A stretch of 64,000 bases of DNA from Papilionanthe hookeriana x Papilionanthe teres (Eukaryota; Streptophyta; Magnoliopsida; Asparagales; Orchidaceae). A program made the translations under genes and the position numbers. This document shows, in pieces, positions 1-10,968 of the stretch; position 1 is the first letter of the stretch; the number at the start of each line of letters is the position of its first letter. The notes beneath the pieces are model-generated. The model saw only the letters and a program-made list of their open reading frames with translations. It made no database searches and was not told the origin of the DNA. The stretch lies in contig CM040422.1 of the NCBI GenBank assembly GCA_022702705.1, positions 38,773,270-38,837,269 of the forward strand, in the 5' to 3' direction.

Positions 1-699
1 ATATCCCCTAAAATTAAGGATAAAATTCTAAAATTAGAAAGATTCATCTGAGTTGCAGTCAAACACCATTCGGTATAATGTGTTGATACAACTGTTACAA
101 ATTATGCTACTGTCATTCTAACAGTTGAGATAAAAAAGTCGGTCAACTCCCAGCTGGGCCCAAGAATACCAGCTGCTAATGATTATAAGGAACCCTGAAA
201 GAGAAATAACTAGAGGGGATTATTCTCCTTTGTGCATGGTATACACACTAAAGAGAACACTTCCTCTCGTTACCCCGATGTCCCCGCCAAGGTACCTCGT
301 CTCAAGGCATCGACTTTTAAGAGGAAAGTATAGTTATCGAGAAGTGTTGTACCAGTACATTCCGAAAGGTCTCTTGACACAAAATAGATCATGAGTCTGT
401 TATTCTCATTGCCAGTACCGCCGTTGCTTCCGAATCAGTTTTAGAGAAAAGTGACAGTCCGGGGAAGCCTACAAATATAAACTGACTAAAAAGAAAACAG
501 TGGATGATAAAGTTCAAAGGCTCCAAGCAGAAATTTCTCAGTTAGCCAAACAAAGAGGTTTGGATATTGATGATGAGGACTACTTCTTATCAGATTACAT
601 GGATGAAGAATTCATGGAAGTTAATATTACATCATCTGTGTAATGCTCCTTATAAAGAGAACACCGCAGATGAGCTTCAGAGGACTATCCTGACAAGAG
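1..699 (+). pseudogene. E3: decayed gag N-terminal region / leader
   Basis: This is the upstream part of the first Tat/Ogre-like element, entering from outside the window. No intact ORF is present. Around 505-640 the + strand can be read as a coiled-coil-like stretch (LQAEISQLAKQ) followed by an acidic segment (SDYMDEE). The same order, QLAK then SGYMDED, is seen upstream of gag in E1 near 41270-41350, which is why I assign it to the gag N-terminal region. Positions 1-480 contain only short broken reading frames; I see no LTR, PBS or promoter there, so the 5' end of this element lies outside the window. Confidence 0.5.
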
Positions 700-1628
700 A
701 TGAAAAAAATTAGCCTGTTAGAGAAGAAAATGGAGGAAATGACCATCGCCATTACCGCCATGGCTACACTCCACGGGCAATCACAGTCAAGACCCACACC
801 ATCTCCTAAGATTAACCAACTCGAAATCATACACATCGCCGATGAAAGAAGAGAAGTCGATTCAGCCAATGAAGATGAGCCACCGAGAAGAGATCTGACC
901 CCACGCTCGCTAGAAAAGGATATTAAACAGATGGTCCATCAGCAAGCTTGGGAGGGCTTGGCTCTGTCCAAATGTTGATAATCAGTTTCAAAGGGTAGAC
1001 CCTACCCGGAGGAGTTTGATGTCGTGCCTTACCTTAAAGGCTTCGTGCCCCCGACTTTCAAGACGTTCGACAGCACAAGAAATCCTCACCAGCACATAAC
1101 ATACTTCAGAGCTATTTTTTGTAACACAAGAGGAAGTGAAGCTCTGTTGTTCCATCAGTTTGTCAGCACTTGTCTGGAATAGCATTCGATTAGTAGGCCG
1201 AGCGTCCCGATGGATCAGTAAAGTCTTTTGCAAAGATGAAAAACATATTCGTGAAAAGATTCGCTGGTGCCTGACATCATGTTACCATAGGAGATCTTGT
1301 GGTGGAGTGCCAGAAACCCAACGAGACCTTGGTCGACTACATTCTCAGATGGAGAAACTTAAGCTTGAAATGTGAACATCAGCTACAGGAACAACACGTG
1401 ATCGAGAAACTTCTTAAGAGTATTCACGGTCTCGTAGCTTTCATGCTTAAGGGTCTAACCATCAAGTCCTTCGAGAAGCTACTCAGCAAAGCCAGCAGTT
1501 TTCAAGAAGAAGTCAAGCACATAGAACCTGCAGAAAAGGCAGAGAAAACAAAACCTGCTAAAGCATACGAGAAGAGATCTGGTGTAGTGGCAACAGTTGA
1601 CAAAGGAAAGCAGCCAATGAGGAATTAG
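700..1628 (+). pseudogene. gag: E3: gag (capsid region), broken
   Basis: Structural Gag protein of a Ty3/gypsy element, which would assemble the virus-like particle around the element RNA in the cytoplasm. Reading frames change several times. Recognisable pieces are a helical start (MEEMTIAITAM), the FKTFD...NPHQH segment near 1060-1095, and NETLVDYILRWRNLSLKCE near 1317-1375, matched almost word for word by E1 gag at 42034-42100 (NKTLVDYILRWRNLSMKCE). The middle (about 1140-1300) is scrambled by frameshifts and has lost the tryptophan-rich core still visible in E1. It is followed by a lysine-rich tail to the stop near 1628. Assignment to gag is secure; the copy is nonfunctional. Confidence 0.8.
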
Positions 1629-2251
1629 CCTGAGTAGTTTCCATAGCAACAGAGTCAGTCACCTCAGTACTGTCAGACTAAACAGTATGGCCAACCTCAT
1701 GTACAACAGAGCAGTTAGTCTGGTCAGCAGCAAAGGTCATACAGGACATATGAACGACAAGGTCCGACAATGTCAGAACGGTTACGAAGGAACTACACCT
1801 TCAAAAATGACGTCGTAGCAAAGATGTTCAGGAATTTAATGAAGAAGCAGAGTTCAGTTTACTCGAGCTGAAGAAGCCAGAAGAGATGGAAAAGAAAGAT
1901 TAATCCAACTTTTGCCTCTACCACTGGATGCTCGGACACACCATAGAAAGCTGCTTCAGTTTCAAGGATTGGCTCGAGTGGAATTATAAAGAAGGAAACA
2001 TAACAATACCGAATGAATACTTGAAAGAACCTGGAAGAGGTTCTATAAACATGATTTTAGCGGAGCCAATCTCTCTGATTGATCCATATACCGGCAAAGG
2101 CGGATGGAGCACAATTTGGAACGAGCTCAAGAAAGTCCCGAATCAGATCCAGTCTACTCTTAAGAAAGCTGCTGACCGGAATCTACCTCTAGCCCAATCC
2201 AAGGTGAAGTTTTTTTCCAAGAAATCCAGTAGAACAAGAATGGAGAAATAA
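1629..2251 (+). pseudogene. gag: E3: gag C-terminal part with H-for-C zinc-knuckle-like motif
   Basis: Continuation of gag. After a glutamine-rich low-complexity stretch (1629-1790) the frame at 1913-1954 encodes C-LY-H-WMLG-H-TIES-C, spacing CX2HX4HX4C. This resembles a retroviral CCHC nucleocapsid knuckle with the second cysteine replaced by histidine. E1 has the same arrangement at 42603-42644, so it is a family trait and not a mutation. The downstream segment (GNITIPNEYLKEP..., SLIDPYTGKGGWSTIW) also aligns with E1 42680-42830. Probable role: nucleic-acid binding by Gag. Confidence 0.7.
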
Positions 2252-2922
2252 GCATATCGTGAATGAAATTAAGGATGATAGCACGAAGGGTAGGATAGAG
2301 GCTGCCTCTGTTAGTTTGGTTGTTTCCAATTCGGGGGTGAAAAACCCCTCGAACCCCTGAATTTGCACAGTTATCTTTATGCCCCTCCATGGTCTCATAA
2401 TGATAATATAAATAATGTTGGATACGTTCTTATTGTCTCTAGTGATGATGTAACTAATCACAACCTCTCTAACCCCAAGTTTGATTCCCAAAAATGATCC
2501 TCAAATCATGATTATTCTCGATGAGAATATTGAAAAAAATTAAGAAGATATCGACAAAACCGGCTACAACAGCACCGGAAGCGAGGAGCTAGTCCTCGAA
2601 TGTAAATGAACTCTACTTGCCATCAACATGGAATTTTTAGATACAGAAGAGCCACACACAGTAATAAAAGGATCTCTAGGTCCAGAAGAAAATAAATAAC
2701 TGAAGTACACTTAAGAAGTGGCAAGGTGCTACCGCCAAGGACAGCTCCAATAGATAAAGGAAAATAAGAGATCTCTCAAGAAGAAGTATCTCCAGCAACA
2801 GAGGAAGTACAAGATTGAAATGAAATTGAAGATTCAAACAAAGTAGATTACAACGTGCTCGCTCATCTAAGGAAGTTGTAGCCAAACTAAGCATTTACGA
2901 CACTCTGATCCTATTAAAGGAG
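2252..2922 (+). pseudogene. E3: gag-protease linker, heavily decayed
   Basis: No ORF of note. Near 2699-2745 the + strand encodes LRSGKVLPPRTAP, matched in E1 by LRSGKVLPPRMGP at 43393-43431, so this is the acidic/basic linker between gag and protease. The remainder has lost its reading frame and contains only stops and short frames. Confidence 0.55.
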
Positions 2923-3800
2923 ATGAGAGAAAAATTGATCAAGGCTCTACTTGATCCAAATATTTGCTTAGCACAGTTAGCTAGCACATCCTCATATGGA
3001 GTTTGCACATTGAAAGAACAGCATGGCGTAACCTTCACCGATGAAGATTTCCTACTCGGTACAGTCGATCACAACCGTCCACTCTACATTTCTATCATCA
3101 TCGGTAAGTTTGTACTTTCTAGAGTGTTAGTAGATCCTGGAGCTTCCTCAACATAATGAGTCTATAGACACTAGCCTACTTGGACATCGATGCTTGAGAG
3201 CTTTCCATGGATAAAATGATGCTAAAATGATTCTACCAGAAAGGAGAAAGAGCCCTTGGATCTATAATGTTACAAATGAAAGTTGGAAATATAGTAACAA
3301 CTGCAAAATTTCATGTCATCGATGTGGATACATTGTTCATACCATTCTTGGTCGAGGAGAACTCACCAGATTGTTGAACTGACGAAGTCGATGATCATCA
3401 TTGAAGTAAAAGGAATCTCCAAATAAGATAAAGAAATAATGGTGATAAGTAAGAAGAAGCCTCGGTTTGAGATTTCTGCGATTGACATAGAAATGGATTA
3501 ATACGAATCAATGTAGATCAGATTAATCATTATGTTCAATCCATGAATCTAACTCTGATCCATCCTCAAAAGATCGAGAGTATGGAAGTCAAGGAAGTCC
3601 ATAATAATGGGTTTTAACCGATCAAGTTTCATAAAGATTCTCCTTCTACTTCTGAACCTTGTGTAATTCTCGAAGAAAATAACTCTAATGAATTAATGGA
3701 ATTAACTTTCAGTTACTTTTTGCCATATGTAAGAAAATTAATTTAACAAGGATATGCACCAAAGCAAATTCCAAAAGATAAGTTACAAGCATTCGAAAAA
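2923..3800 (+). pseudogene. pro: E3: aspartic protease, broken
   Basis: Retropepsin-type protease that would cleave the Gag-Pol polyprotein. The frame 2923-3156 reads through GVTFTDEDFLLGTVDHNRPL and LSRVLVDPGASS. The catalytic Asp is at 3133-3135 in a DPGA context in place of the usual D[ST]GA; E1 has the same DPGA, so Pro after the catalytic Asp appears to be fixed in this group. The second half of the domain is frameshifted; around 3340 the glycine-containing LLGRPW motif present in E1 cannot be read. From about 3430 to 3800 is the protease-RT linker, poorly preserved. Confidence 0.7.
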
Positions 3801-4990
3801 TTATGGAATACCAAAGGAAAAAAACTCAACTCAAAAGAAGGTCTTGGGTTCGGTACGATTGGACCTGTTGATGACTCGGGATTTTGCATGGTTGTTACTA
3901 GTCAGCTAGTAGAAGATTTCCTGGACATCTAAGATGAAAATGAAGATCGACCAATAGAAGAGGCTCCATTGAAGTTTGAAGAAGAAATCAAATCAACTAT
4001 GGATGAATTAAAAAATCTCAGGACTGGGGAGCAACCCCGACCTACTTTCATAAGTTCGTTCCTCAATAAAGAAGAGGTAACAGACTTTGTCAGGTTATTG
4101 TTAGAATTCAAAGATTGCTTCGCTTGGAGCTATAAAGAAATGCCTGGACTATCTCCAGAGGTTACGGGTCACCAACTAGGAGTGGATCAAAGTACAACGC
4201 CAGTGAAGACAGCTCCCAGAAGAATGTGCCTCAAAATAAAACAGCAAGTTACGATAGAAATAAAGAAATAAATAGACAGTAACTTTGTCTGAGAAGAAAA
4301 ATGTCCGACTTGGTTAGCCAACGTCGTGCCAGTAAAGAAGAAAAATGGACTAATCCGAGTGTGTGTCAAATTTAGAGACTTAACTAAAGCTTGTCTGAAA
4401 GAAGAATTGTCGTTGCCAAAACCAGAATTAATGGTGGATATTGCATCGTCACACAAAATTTTCTACTTCATGGATGGATCGTTAGGATACAATTAAATCA
4501 AGATGGCTCCAGATGATGCAACGCTTACAACATTCAGAACTTCGATCGGGATTTACTGCTATACCATGATGCCATTGAGTTTAAAGAACGCAGGAGCAAC
4601 ATACCAAAGAGCAATGACGAAGATCTTCGATGACCTCATTCACAACCAAGTGGAATTCTATGTGGATGAATTGTTCATTAAGAGCAAAGTAAAGGAAAAC
4701 CACCTAAATGATTCGAGGATCGTATTTGAACGATTATGAAAATACATTCTAAAGATGAATCCTTGAAAATGCGCTTTCAGCGTTACTTCCAGAAAATTTC
4801 TAGGATTTATTGTCCGTCAACGGGGAATCGAAATCAAACCAGAGAAGATTAAAGCGATATTAGAAATGCCCCCTCCTAAAGACTTGTAACAATTACGATC
4901 TTTTCAAGGAAAATTGATATATCTAAGACGCTTCATATCTAATCTGTCAGGACGGTATCTATCCTTTTCAAACTTACTTCGAAAGGATGT
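3801..4990 (+). pseudogene. pol-RT: E3: reverse transcriptase, broken
   Basis: RNA-dependent DNA polymerase domain, read in one frame (3801-4990) interrupted by stops near 3931, 4269, 4290, 4495, 4738 and 4765. Recognisable blocks are GLGFGTIGPVDDS (about 3843), the acidic pre-RT segment, FAWSYKEMPGLSPEV, PTWLANVVPVKKKNG, VKFRDL (YVDFRDL in E1), FYFMDGSLGY, LKNAGATYQRAM and the active-site block. The catalytic YxDD box reads YVDE at 4659-4670, so the second metal-binding Asp is lost. CAFSVTSRKFLGFIV and the thumb follow. Same domain order as E1 44840-45950. Nonfunctional. Confidence 0.88.
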
Positions 4991-5520
4991 CACATTCATT
5001 TGGGGAGAACTGTGTCAATGAGCATTCAAAGATATTAAACAATAACTAACAACACCTCCTATTTTAGCAGCCGCTATCCTGCGTAGACCATTAATACATT
5101 ATACTGCGGCTTTGGACGAGTCTCTCGGAGCACTACTTACCCAAGTCAATGATGAGGGTAAAGATAATGTGCTCTACTACCTGAATCGACGTCTAACATC
5201 AGCAGAAGTAATGTATCCTCCTATTGAGAAACATTGTCTAGCTTTGGTTTTTGTTGCTCAGAATCTTAGACATTACATATTGTCTCATAAGGTCAACCTG
5301 ATCTCAAAAGTTAATCCATTACAATATTTGATGACCCAACCAACACTTTCTGGGCGCTTAGCAAGGTGGTCGATGATATTATTGCAATTTGACATAACTT
5401 TTGTGCCCCTTCGCGCTATCAAAGGGAAGATTCTTGTGGAATTTCTTACAGCGCACCCACTGCCAGTTGGGTCCCCACTCAATGAAAAATTACCAGACGA
5501 ACAAATACTACAAATAGAGA
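4991..5520 (+). pseudogene. pol-RH: E3: RNase H (RT-associated), partial
   Basis: RT-linked RNase H, which degrades the RNA strand of the hybrid during reverse transcription. The frame 5112-5669 reads LDESLGALLTQVNDEGKDN then VLYYLNRRLTSAEVMYPPIEKHCLALVFVAQNLRHYI, the standard Ty3/gypsy block containing the conserved EKHCLAL motif. It continues into the tether before the second RNase H (RWSMILLQFDITFVPLRAIKGKILVEFLTAHPL). A stop near 5019 and loss of frame upstream show decay. Confidence 0.82.
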
Positions 5521-5960
5521 TGCTTAGTGCCAAACATTGGGAGATGTACTTCGACAGAGCGTCATCAACCCGAAGAGACAAAGGAGAAAAGAAAGTGATA
5601 CCAGACAAAGCAGGAATTAGTTTGTTCTTCGTAACTCCAGATCTGATATTCTCATATCACTTGACATAGCCGTGTACCAATAATGAAGCAGTATGAAGCT
5701 CTAATCACCAGTTTGGAATTAGTAATAACAATGGAATTAACAGACATTGCCATTTATGGTGAATCACAACTCGTCATTCAACAAGTGGTAGGACAATAGA
5801 AAATTCTGAAACCAAGATTAGAATAATACCATCGGTACACAATGAAACTACTTGAGCAAATTCTAAGCGTGATATTTTATAGGATTCCTCGAGCAGACAA
5901 CGCCCACATGGATACTTTAGCCAAACTTGCTAAAGAATTGGCTTGTCCACCCAAAGATTA
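5521..5960 (+). pseudogene. pol-aRNH: E3: second, archaeal-type RNase H (aRNH) of the Tat lineage, broken
   Basis: An additional RNase H after the normal one is a known hallmark of the Tat/Ogre branch of plant Ty3/gypsy elements. Here it starts HWEMYFDRASS (catalytic DGA context mutated to DRA), continues GISLFFVTPDLIFSYHLT, and then passes through stops (5667, 5694) into a region matching E1 AEYEALVTGLEL...IYGNSQLIIQ. It ends near RIPRADNAHMDTLAKLA (5881-5931), the usual IPR..N..ADALA ending. Inactive by frameshift and substitution. Confidence 0.75.
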
Positions 5961-6529
5961 TGTAGATATTACAGTACAGGGACGTCAGGTTTTATCACAG
6001 ATCAAACTCGACAGTCTACACAAGATTGAAAAAGAAGAGATAGCAGCCGCATTGTCAGATAATATAGAAGATTGGCGTCAACCATTGATAGAATATTTGC
6101 AAACTGGAAGATTACCAAAAGACAAATCAACAGCACATCAAATTCAGAAGAGAGCCCTCTCATATGCCTTAGTTGACAGTGTTCTGTATAGAAGATCCTT
6201 TGATCAGATATGGCTCAGATGTCTCAGCAAAGCAGAAGCACAGAAAATCATCAAGAGGTACATGTCGGTTTGTGTGGAGCTCACCAATCGAGACCGAAGA
6301 TGAAGATGAAAATAAAAAGACTCGGATACTACTGGCCAGCAATGATGATAGATTGCATGGATATAGCAAAGAAATGCCATCAATGCCAAGTGCACGGAGT
6401 GGTCTTGCACCTACCTTCAAATGTTATACAACCCACGATTTCCTCATGGCCATTCAAGTGTTGGGGAACGGATATAGTGGGTCCGATAGATCCTCCATCT
6501 TCAAAAGGACACAGGTTTATTTCTATGGA
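5961..6529 (+). pseudogene. pol-INT: E3: integrase, N-terminal half only, truncated at a rearrangement
   Basis: Integrase inserts the cDNA into the genome. The frame 5842-6303 covers the tether and the start of the zinc-binding domain (DWRQPLIEYLQTGRLP, RALSYALVDSVLYRRS, WLRCLSKAEAQKI). Frameshifts follow near 6250-6300; KRLGYYWPAMMIDCMDIAKKCHQCQ and CWGTDIVGPIDPPSSKGHRF are then readable in 6330-6520. The homology stops at about 6520-6530, inside the catalytic core just after the first catalytic Asp, where sequence of a reverse-oriented LTR begins. The remaining core, the DNG and the C-terminal domain are absent. Confidence 0.82.
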
Positions 6530-9500
6530 ATTTTGTTGTTGAAGATGGCTGTGCTGCCCACTATGCATGCTCCAAGCTCCTCATGATGGAAGATTTTGTT
6601 TAAAGAAGTGTCAATTAAAGAGATAAAAAAAGTGTCATGTTTTGGAAATATTTAAATTGAGGTGTCTTATTATTTTATTAGGGGAACATTAAAGTTGATT
6701 ATAGCGACACCGGTTAAGATCCAACAGTTCCATCATCCGACACCACTATATTTATCAGATTCACTTAGTTTAAATGACTTTACTAAAATCAACCCAATGA
6801 GTTCCATACTTTCATTCAGACCATGGGAAACCCCGTTAGCAACACATAGGTTACCTCCTTTGAGGGATTCTCGATCCAAGGAGACGTTTAATTTAGTTAC
6901 AGTTGTGATATTTGTTTCGTTTGTGATTAAATTTTGAGTTTTTTTATATATTTGAATGTTGTGGCGGTGAATTTTATCTTGTCTTGATTTTTAATTTTGA
7001 TTTTGGTTTTATGACTATCCTAAAAGTTTCAGTTTTCATGCAGGGTGACATTGTTATTTAGCTTGCAAATTTGCAAGGATAGAAAGTGCAATAGAGTGTT
7101 GCAATAAAATAAAAGCATACCTAGTAGGTCTTCCCATCATCTCCACCTGAAACTTTAATATTCTTGTAATAAACATTTATAATTTACAGGAAAGTAAAAC
7201 CTACAGATATGTTTGTCATAAGCTTACAAAGTCCTAGGTCGTAACCTAGTGGGTCCTATTCATTTATTTGAGAGATATTTTTCATTTAATAGATATAATA
7301 GGTGCAGTAGTCCTACAAGGTGTCCAGAAGACTTGTGAAAATATCCAGGAGAGGCGCAGATATTTCAAATACTTTTGAGCTTCCTTCAAGTCTTTTTGGA
7401 CTTATCATAGTTATTAAATGATTTATCTATTTTGTTCCCTTATGCTCAGTGAGCCAATGTTTTAGTCATCCCGAATGGGGGGTAGTTATCATTTGGTACT
7501 TTACTTAGGAATTATGTGGGTGGGCCTTTAGAGGAAAACTTAACTTATGAAAGAGTTTATCAAATTTTGATGGGCTTGTAATCTTTCAAAATTAGTTTAA
7601 AATTAACTATGTTTTCTTTTCTAATTTGTATTAGTTAATTCCTTTGATTAAGCCTAGCTCACTACTAAGCCCTTAAGATTTTAGTAGGTATTTTTATGTC
7701 TTAAAAAAAGTTAAATGACCTTCATGATTATGATTCTTACCAAAATATAGACTTATCATATAAACATCAAATGAAGGGGTATTAAATTAGTGGAATATTA
7801 ACTTCCAAAATCAACCCCTAACCATAAGGCTCTTTTAATTTAATTTTCTTCCAAATTATGATAATTAATTAAATATTGAATTTTTTCTTTTAATGTGGCA
7901 AAATGAAATGGGTTTCTAACACTTACCCTTCTATATTTCAAACATTTAATCATAATATTAAGATCATTTATTGCCCTTTTCCATTTTAATTTAGCTTAAA
8001 TATTGATTAAGACTAAACTTTTCAAAATTACAATTTTACCTCTGAAGGCCTTTATCACTTCATAATTCATTAAATTTAACTCAAATGACTTTGAAATTTT
8101 TATGTGACCCCACTTATGGGTTAATTAAAACATTAGAGAGAAAATATGATTTTTCAAATTTTTAATTTAATTTATGTTTTTATTTTAATGTAAAATAGGG
8201 ATTTTCAATTAAAATTTAATAACTTCTCCAAAACAAGACCTCTATCTTTGAAATCTTTATTGGAGGTAGACCTAGACCAGTGGACTGCTTGGACCAAATT
8301 TAATGATTTTTTGAGTTTAAATTTAATTAGTAGAATTATTTTAATTTCTGGAGTTTTAAATAATAATAAAATATTTTGAAAGTTGAAAATTCAATTTTAT
8401 ATTTTTATTAAGTCCCTCTGAGGCCAGGGAACCCAGAGAAACAAATTTTATATTTTTTTATTTTTATTTTAATTATTAGAGTTATTTTAGTGGAAAAATA
8501 AGAAAACTCAATTTTAGCTTTTTAAAAATTAATTTAAGCCTTCAAAATTTAATATTTTTATTTACAGGCTTAGGAAAATTATGTGGATGGTTCATAAATG
8601 ATTAGAAGACCAAATGTGATAATTTTTTTTATTTTTAATATATTTTTATTTTTATTATTTTTTAATTTTTAAATATGTAAAATATAGTTAAAAATAAAAA
8701 TTTTATTAAAATTCCAATTTTAATTTTAGAAAATTCCGCTAATCACATAGAACTTCCAAAATCAATTTGGTGAATTTTTCAGTTGTATTTTAATTATTAA
8801 AATTAGTTTAATGTTCAAAATTATCATTTCACTTAGAAAATTCATTTAGGTGGCTAAATGAAGTCTAAATGTCATGAAATTTTTACGGGAAGTTCCCTGA
8901 CCTTTAAGGTTTAGTGTAGAATTATTTCTGAGCAATTTATATTTATATATTATCCTATTTATTTTTATTTTATATTTAACCATAAATTATCGTTAGAGTT
9001 ATTTTTAATGACTTAAAAAAAATTATATTTTTCCAATGATCCTCTGGTCATAGACAATCTAGCATAATTTTTATAGATTTTCTTAATTACTATGCTAATT
9101 ATTGGAATTAATTTATAAAAACAGGTGTAAAAACTTGGAAAATATAGATCTCTTCATAGTGGTCTCCTCTGAACTTGGAAAAATCAGTGAAGACACCACA
9201 TGACAGAGGCTACAACATGCTAAAATCACAAGCCATGATGAAATATCCTAATACATGGAGAATTAAATGACTACAGAGGGTATTTAATTAATTAAAAATC
9301 ATACATGCTTCGAATAAATTTAAAACTATTTCCACATTATTACCCCCTATTCAATGAGTAAAAGGGTATTTTTATTTTATTTTTATGATTTTTCTACCCC
9401 AAGTTATCGATTTGTAAAGTTTAGGTGATTTAAATAATTCAGACAATCCATTTTTTCCTACTTATATAGCTCAACGCCGCATCAACCTATGGCGGATCCA

Positions 9501-10968
9501 AATCCCCATGCGGCGCCCTCCCATTTGACTCCGCCAGCTGATTGGGATGCTACGTGGCCCACTGTTCCATTCCATCTTCCCGTCCGGTGAGATCTGAGCC
9601 GTCCAACAAAAACACGATCCAATGGCTGCCCGTCTCCGTCCCCTTCTGATGTGATCTTGTGACCGTCCACACTAAATTCCTAATTTCTCAACCTATACTC
9701 AATGAAAATTCTCCGGGTTTGATCCTATGGACTCGTTTAAGCATGGCAAACATATCCATATGTTTAATAATAGTTTAAATTAACTCTAAATACATGGAGA
9801 ATTCATAGAAGCTCAGGAAGAAGGAGAGGTCAATACCTTGGCTCTGAGAAGTGAAGCTTTGATTAGAGATGATCTACACCTTCTTTTGAGTCCTAGGAGT
9901 TCAGGGATGAAGCCTCTTTCCCTGGTGAATAGCCTAGGTATGAAAGTGACCAAACCCGATTTGGAGCTTTGATGGAAGTTCCTATTGGAGTGGCCTAGTG
10001 ATGGGGCTTTCAGTGGGAAACTTATTCTCTTGCTGTCGGGATGGCATGGGAGAGTTTAATTTGACTTTGGTGAAGCATTAGAGGATGTCCTATTTCAGGA
10101 CTGAAATTGAACTCTAAAATTGAGCTGGGTCAATGGGTTTCAGGGCAGGAATGCAGTGGAGATTGAGTTCTCTATGTTGTGGGAAGGATTTGGAGTAATT
10201 TGGGCAGAGTTCTGTTAAGGTCTGGTTTAGCCAACCTTTTGGCCGTGAAGGGTGGTGGTTTAAATAGCCATGGTTGGGGTGGCTGCCAGGGCTTCAATTC
10301 AGGTGCAAAGAGCTGCTTAGGTGGAGTGCAGAGGAGCTCCAATGGCAAATTTGGGCTGAGCTTGCCATAGGGTGGAGTTTGGGTTTGCTTGGCTAGGATG
10401 TGGCTCTTGGTTTGGGCTCTTCCAGCGACTAGGCTGACCGGTCAGGCCAGGGGAGGTGGTCAGCGGGTCAGGTGAGCCAGTGGGCAGGCCATGAGTGTAA
10501 TGGATTTTATTGGCTAAGGCATTATGACAAACATCCCTTAGGTTTAACCATTTAAAAGAGGAGATCCCTTAATTTAGGGGACCTTTAATCCATGGCTCCA
10601 CTAGGGTGGGCTAAGTGGGTGATCGGTCCCTAGTGGTCTACTTAGTGGTTGAATTAATGACCTTATGATTAAATTAACCATGACAATGTTATGTAAATCA
10701 CCTGGGTCAACCCTGGACTTGGACTGGTCAACCATGGTCAACCCTGGTCAACCATGATCAATCCTAGTCAATTATGGTCAACTTTAGTCAAATTTGGTCA
10801 AAATACTCAATTTTGAACCAAATTAATAAAAATTAATCAAATGATTAACCTTCAAAATCATTTTGATTAATTTATGGATTAATATTATAATTTTTTATAT
10901 TTTTAAATAATTACTTAATTAATTAAAAATAGAATTATTATTAAATAACCATAAATTAAATATGAAAT
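6529..10968 (-). mobile_element. Fragment of a long Ogre-type LTR, reverse orientation
   Basis: From ~6529 the + strand matches the reverse-oriented solo LTR in E1 (from ~33060), the start of the corresponding stretch of the LTR at ~62320, and, as reverse complement, E1's 5' LTR near 31050-31085. Shared landmarks include GTGCTGCCCACTATGCATGC (6553), the ACACCGGTTAAGATCC block (6709), the GC-rich patch near 9470-9660 and a minus-strand TATA-like CTATTTAAAC at 10258-10267. The LTR begins mid-way: its outer ~950 bp (U5 end) is missing at the E3 junction. Clear similarity fades after about 10500, in the expected U3, so the right boundary is uncertain. No coding capacity; short ORFs here are chance. 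Confidence 0.75.
10700..10810. repeat. Short imperfect tandem of GGTCAACCATG-type units
   Basis: About seven copies of a 12-14-bp unit around GGTCAACC occur in a row, decaying to AGTCAATT and GGTCAAAA at the right end. Likely a promoter-proximal minisatellite of the LTR U3, or simple sequence decay; no function can be read from it. Confidence 0.55.

Noticed and set aside
4187..4456. Minus-strand ORF of 89 codons
   Set aside because: Shadow of the RT coding frame on the opposite strand.
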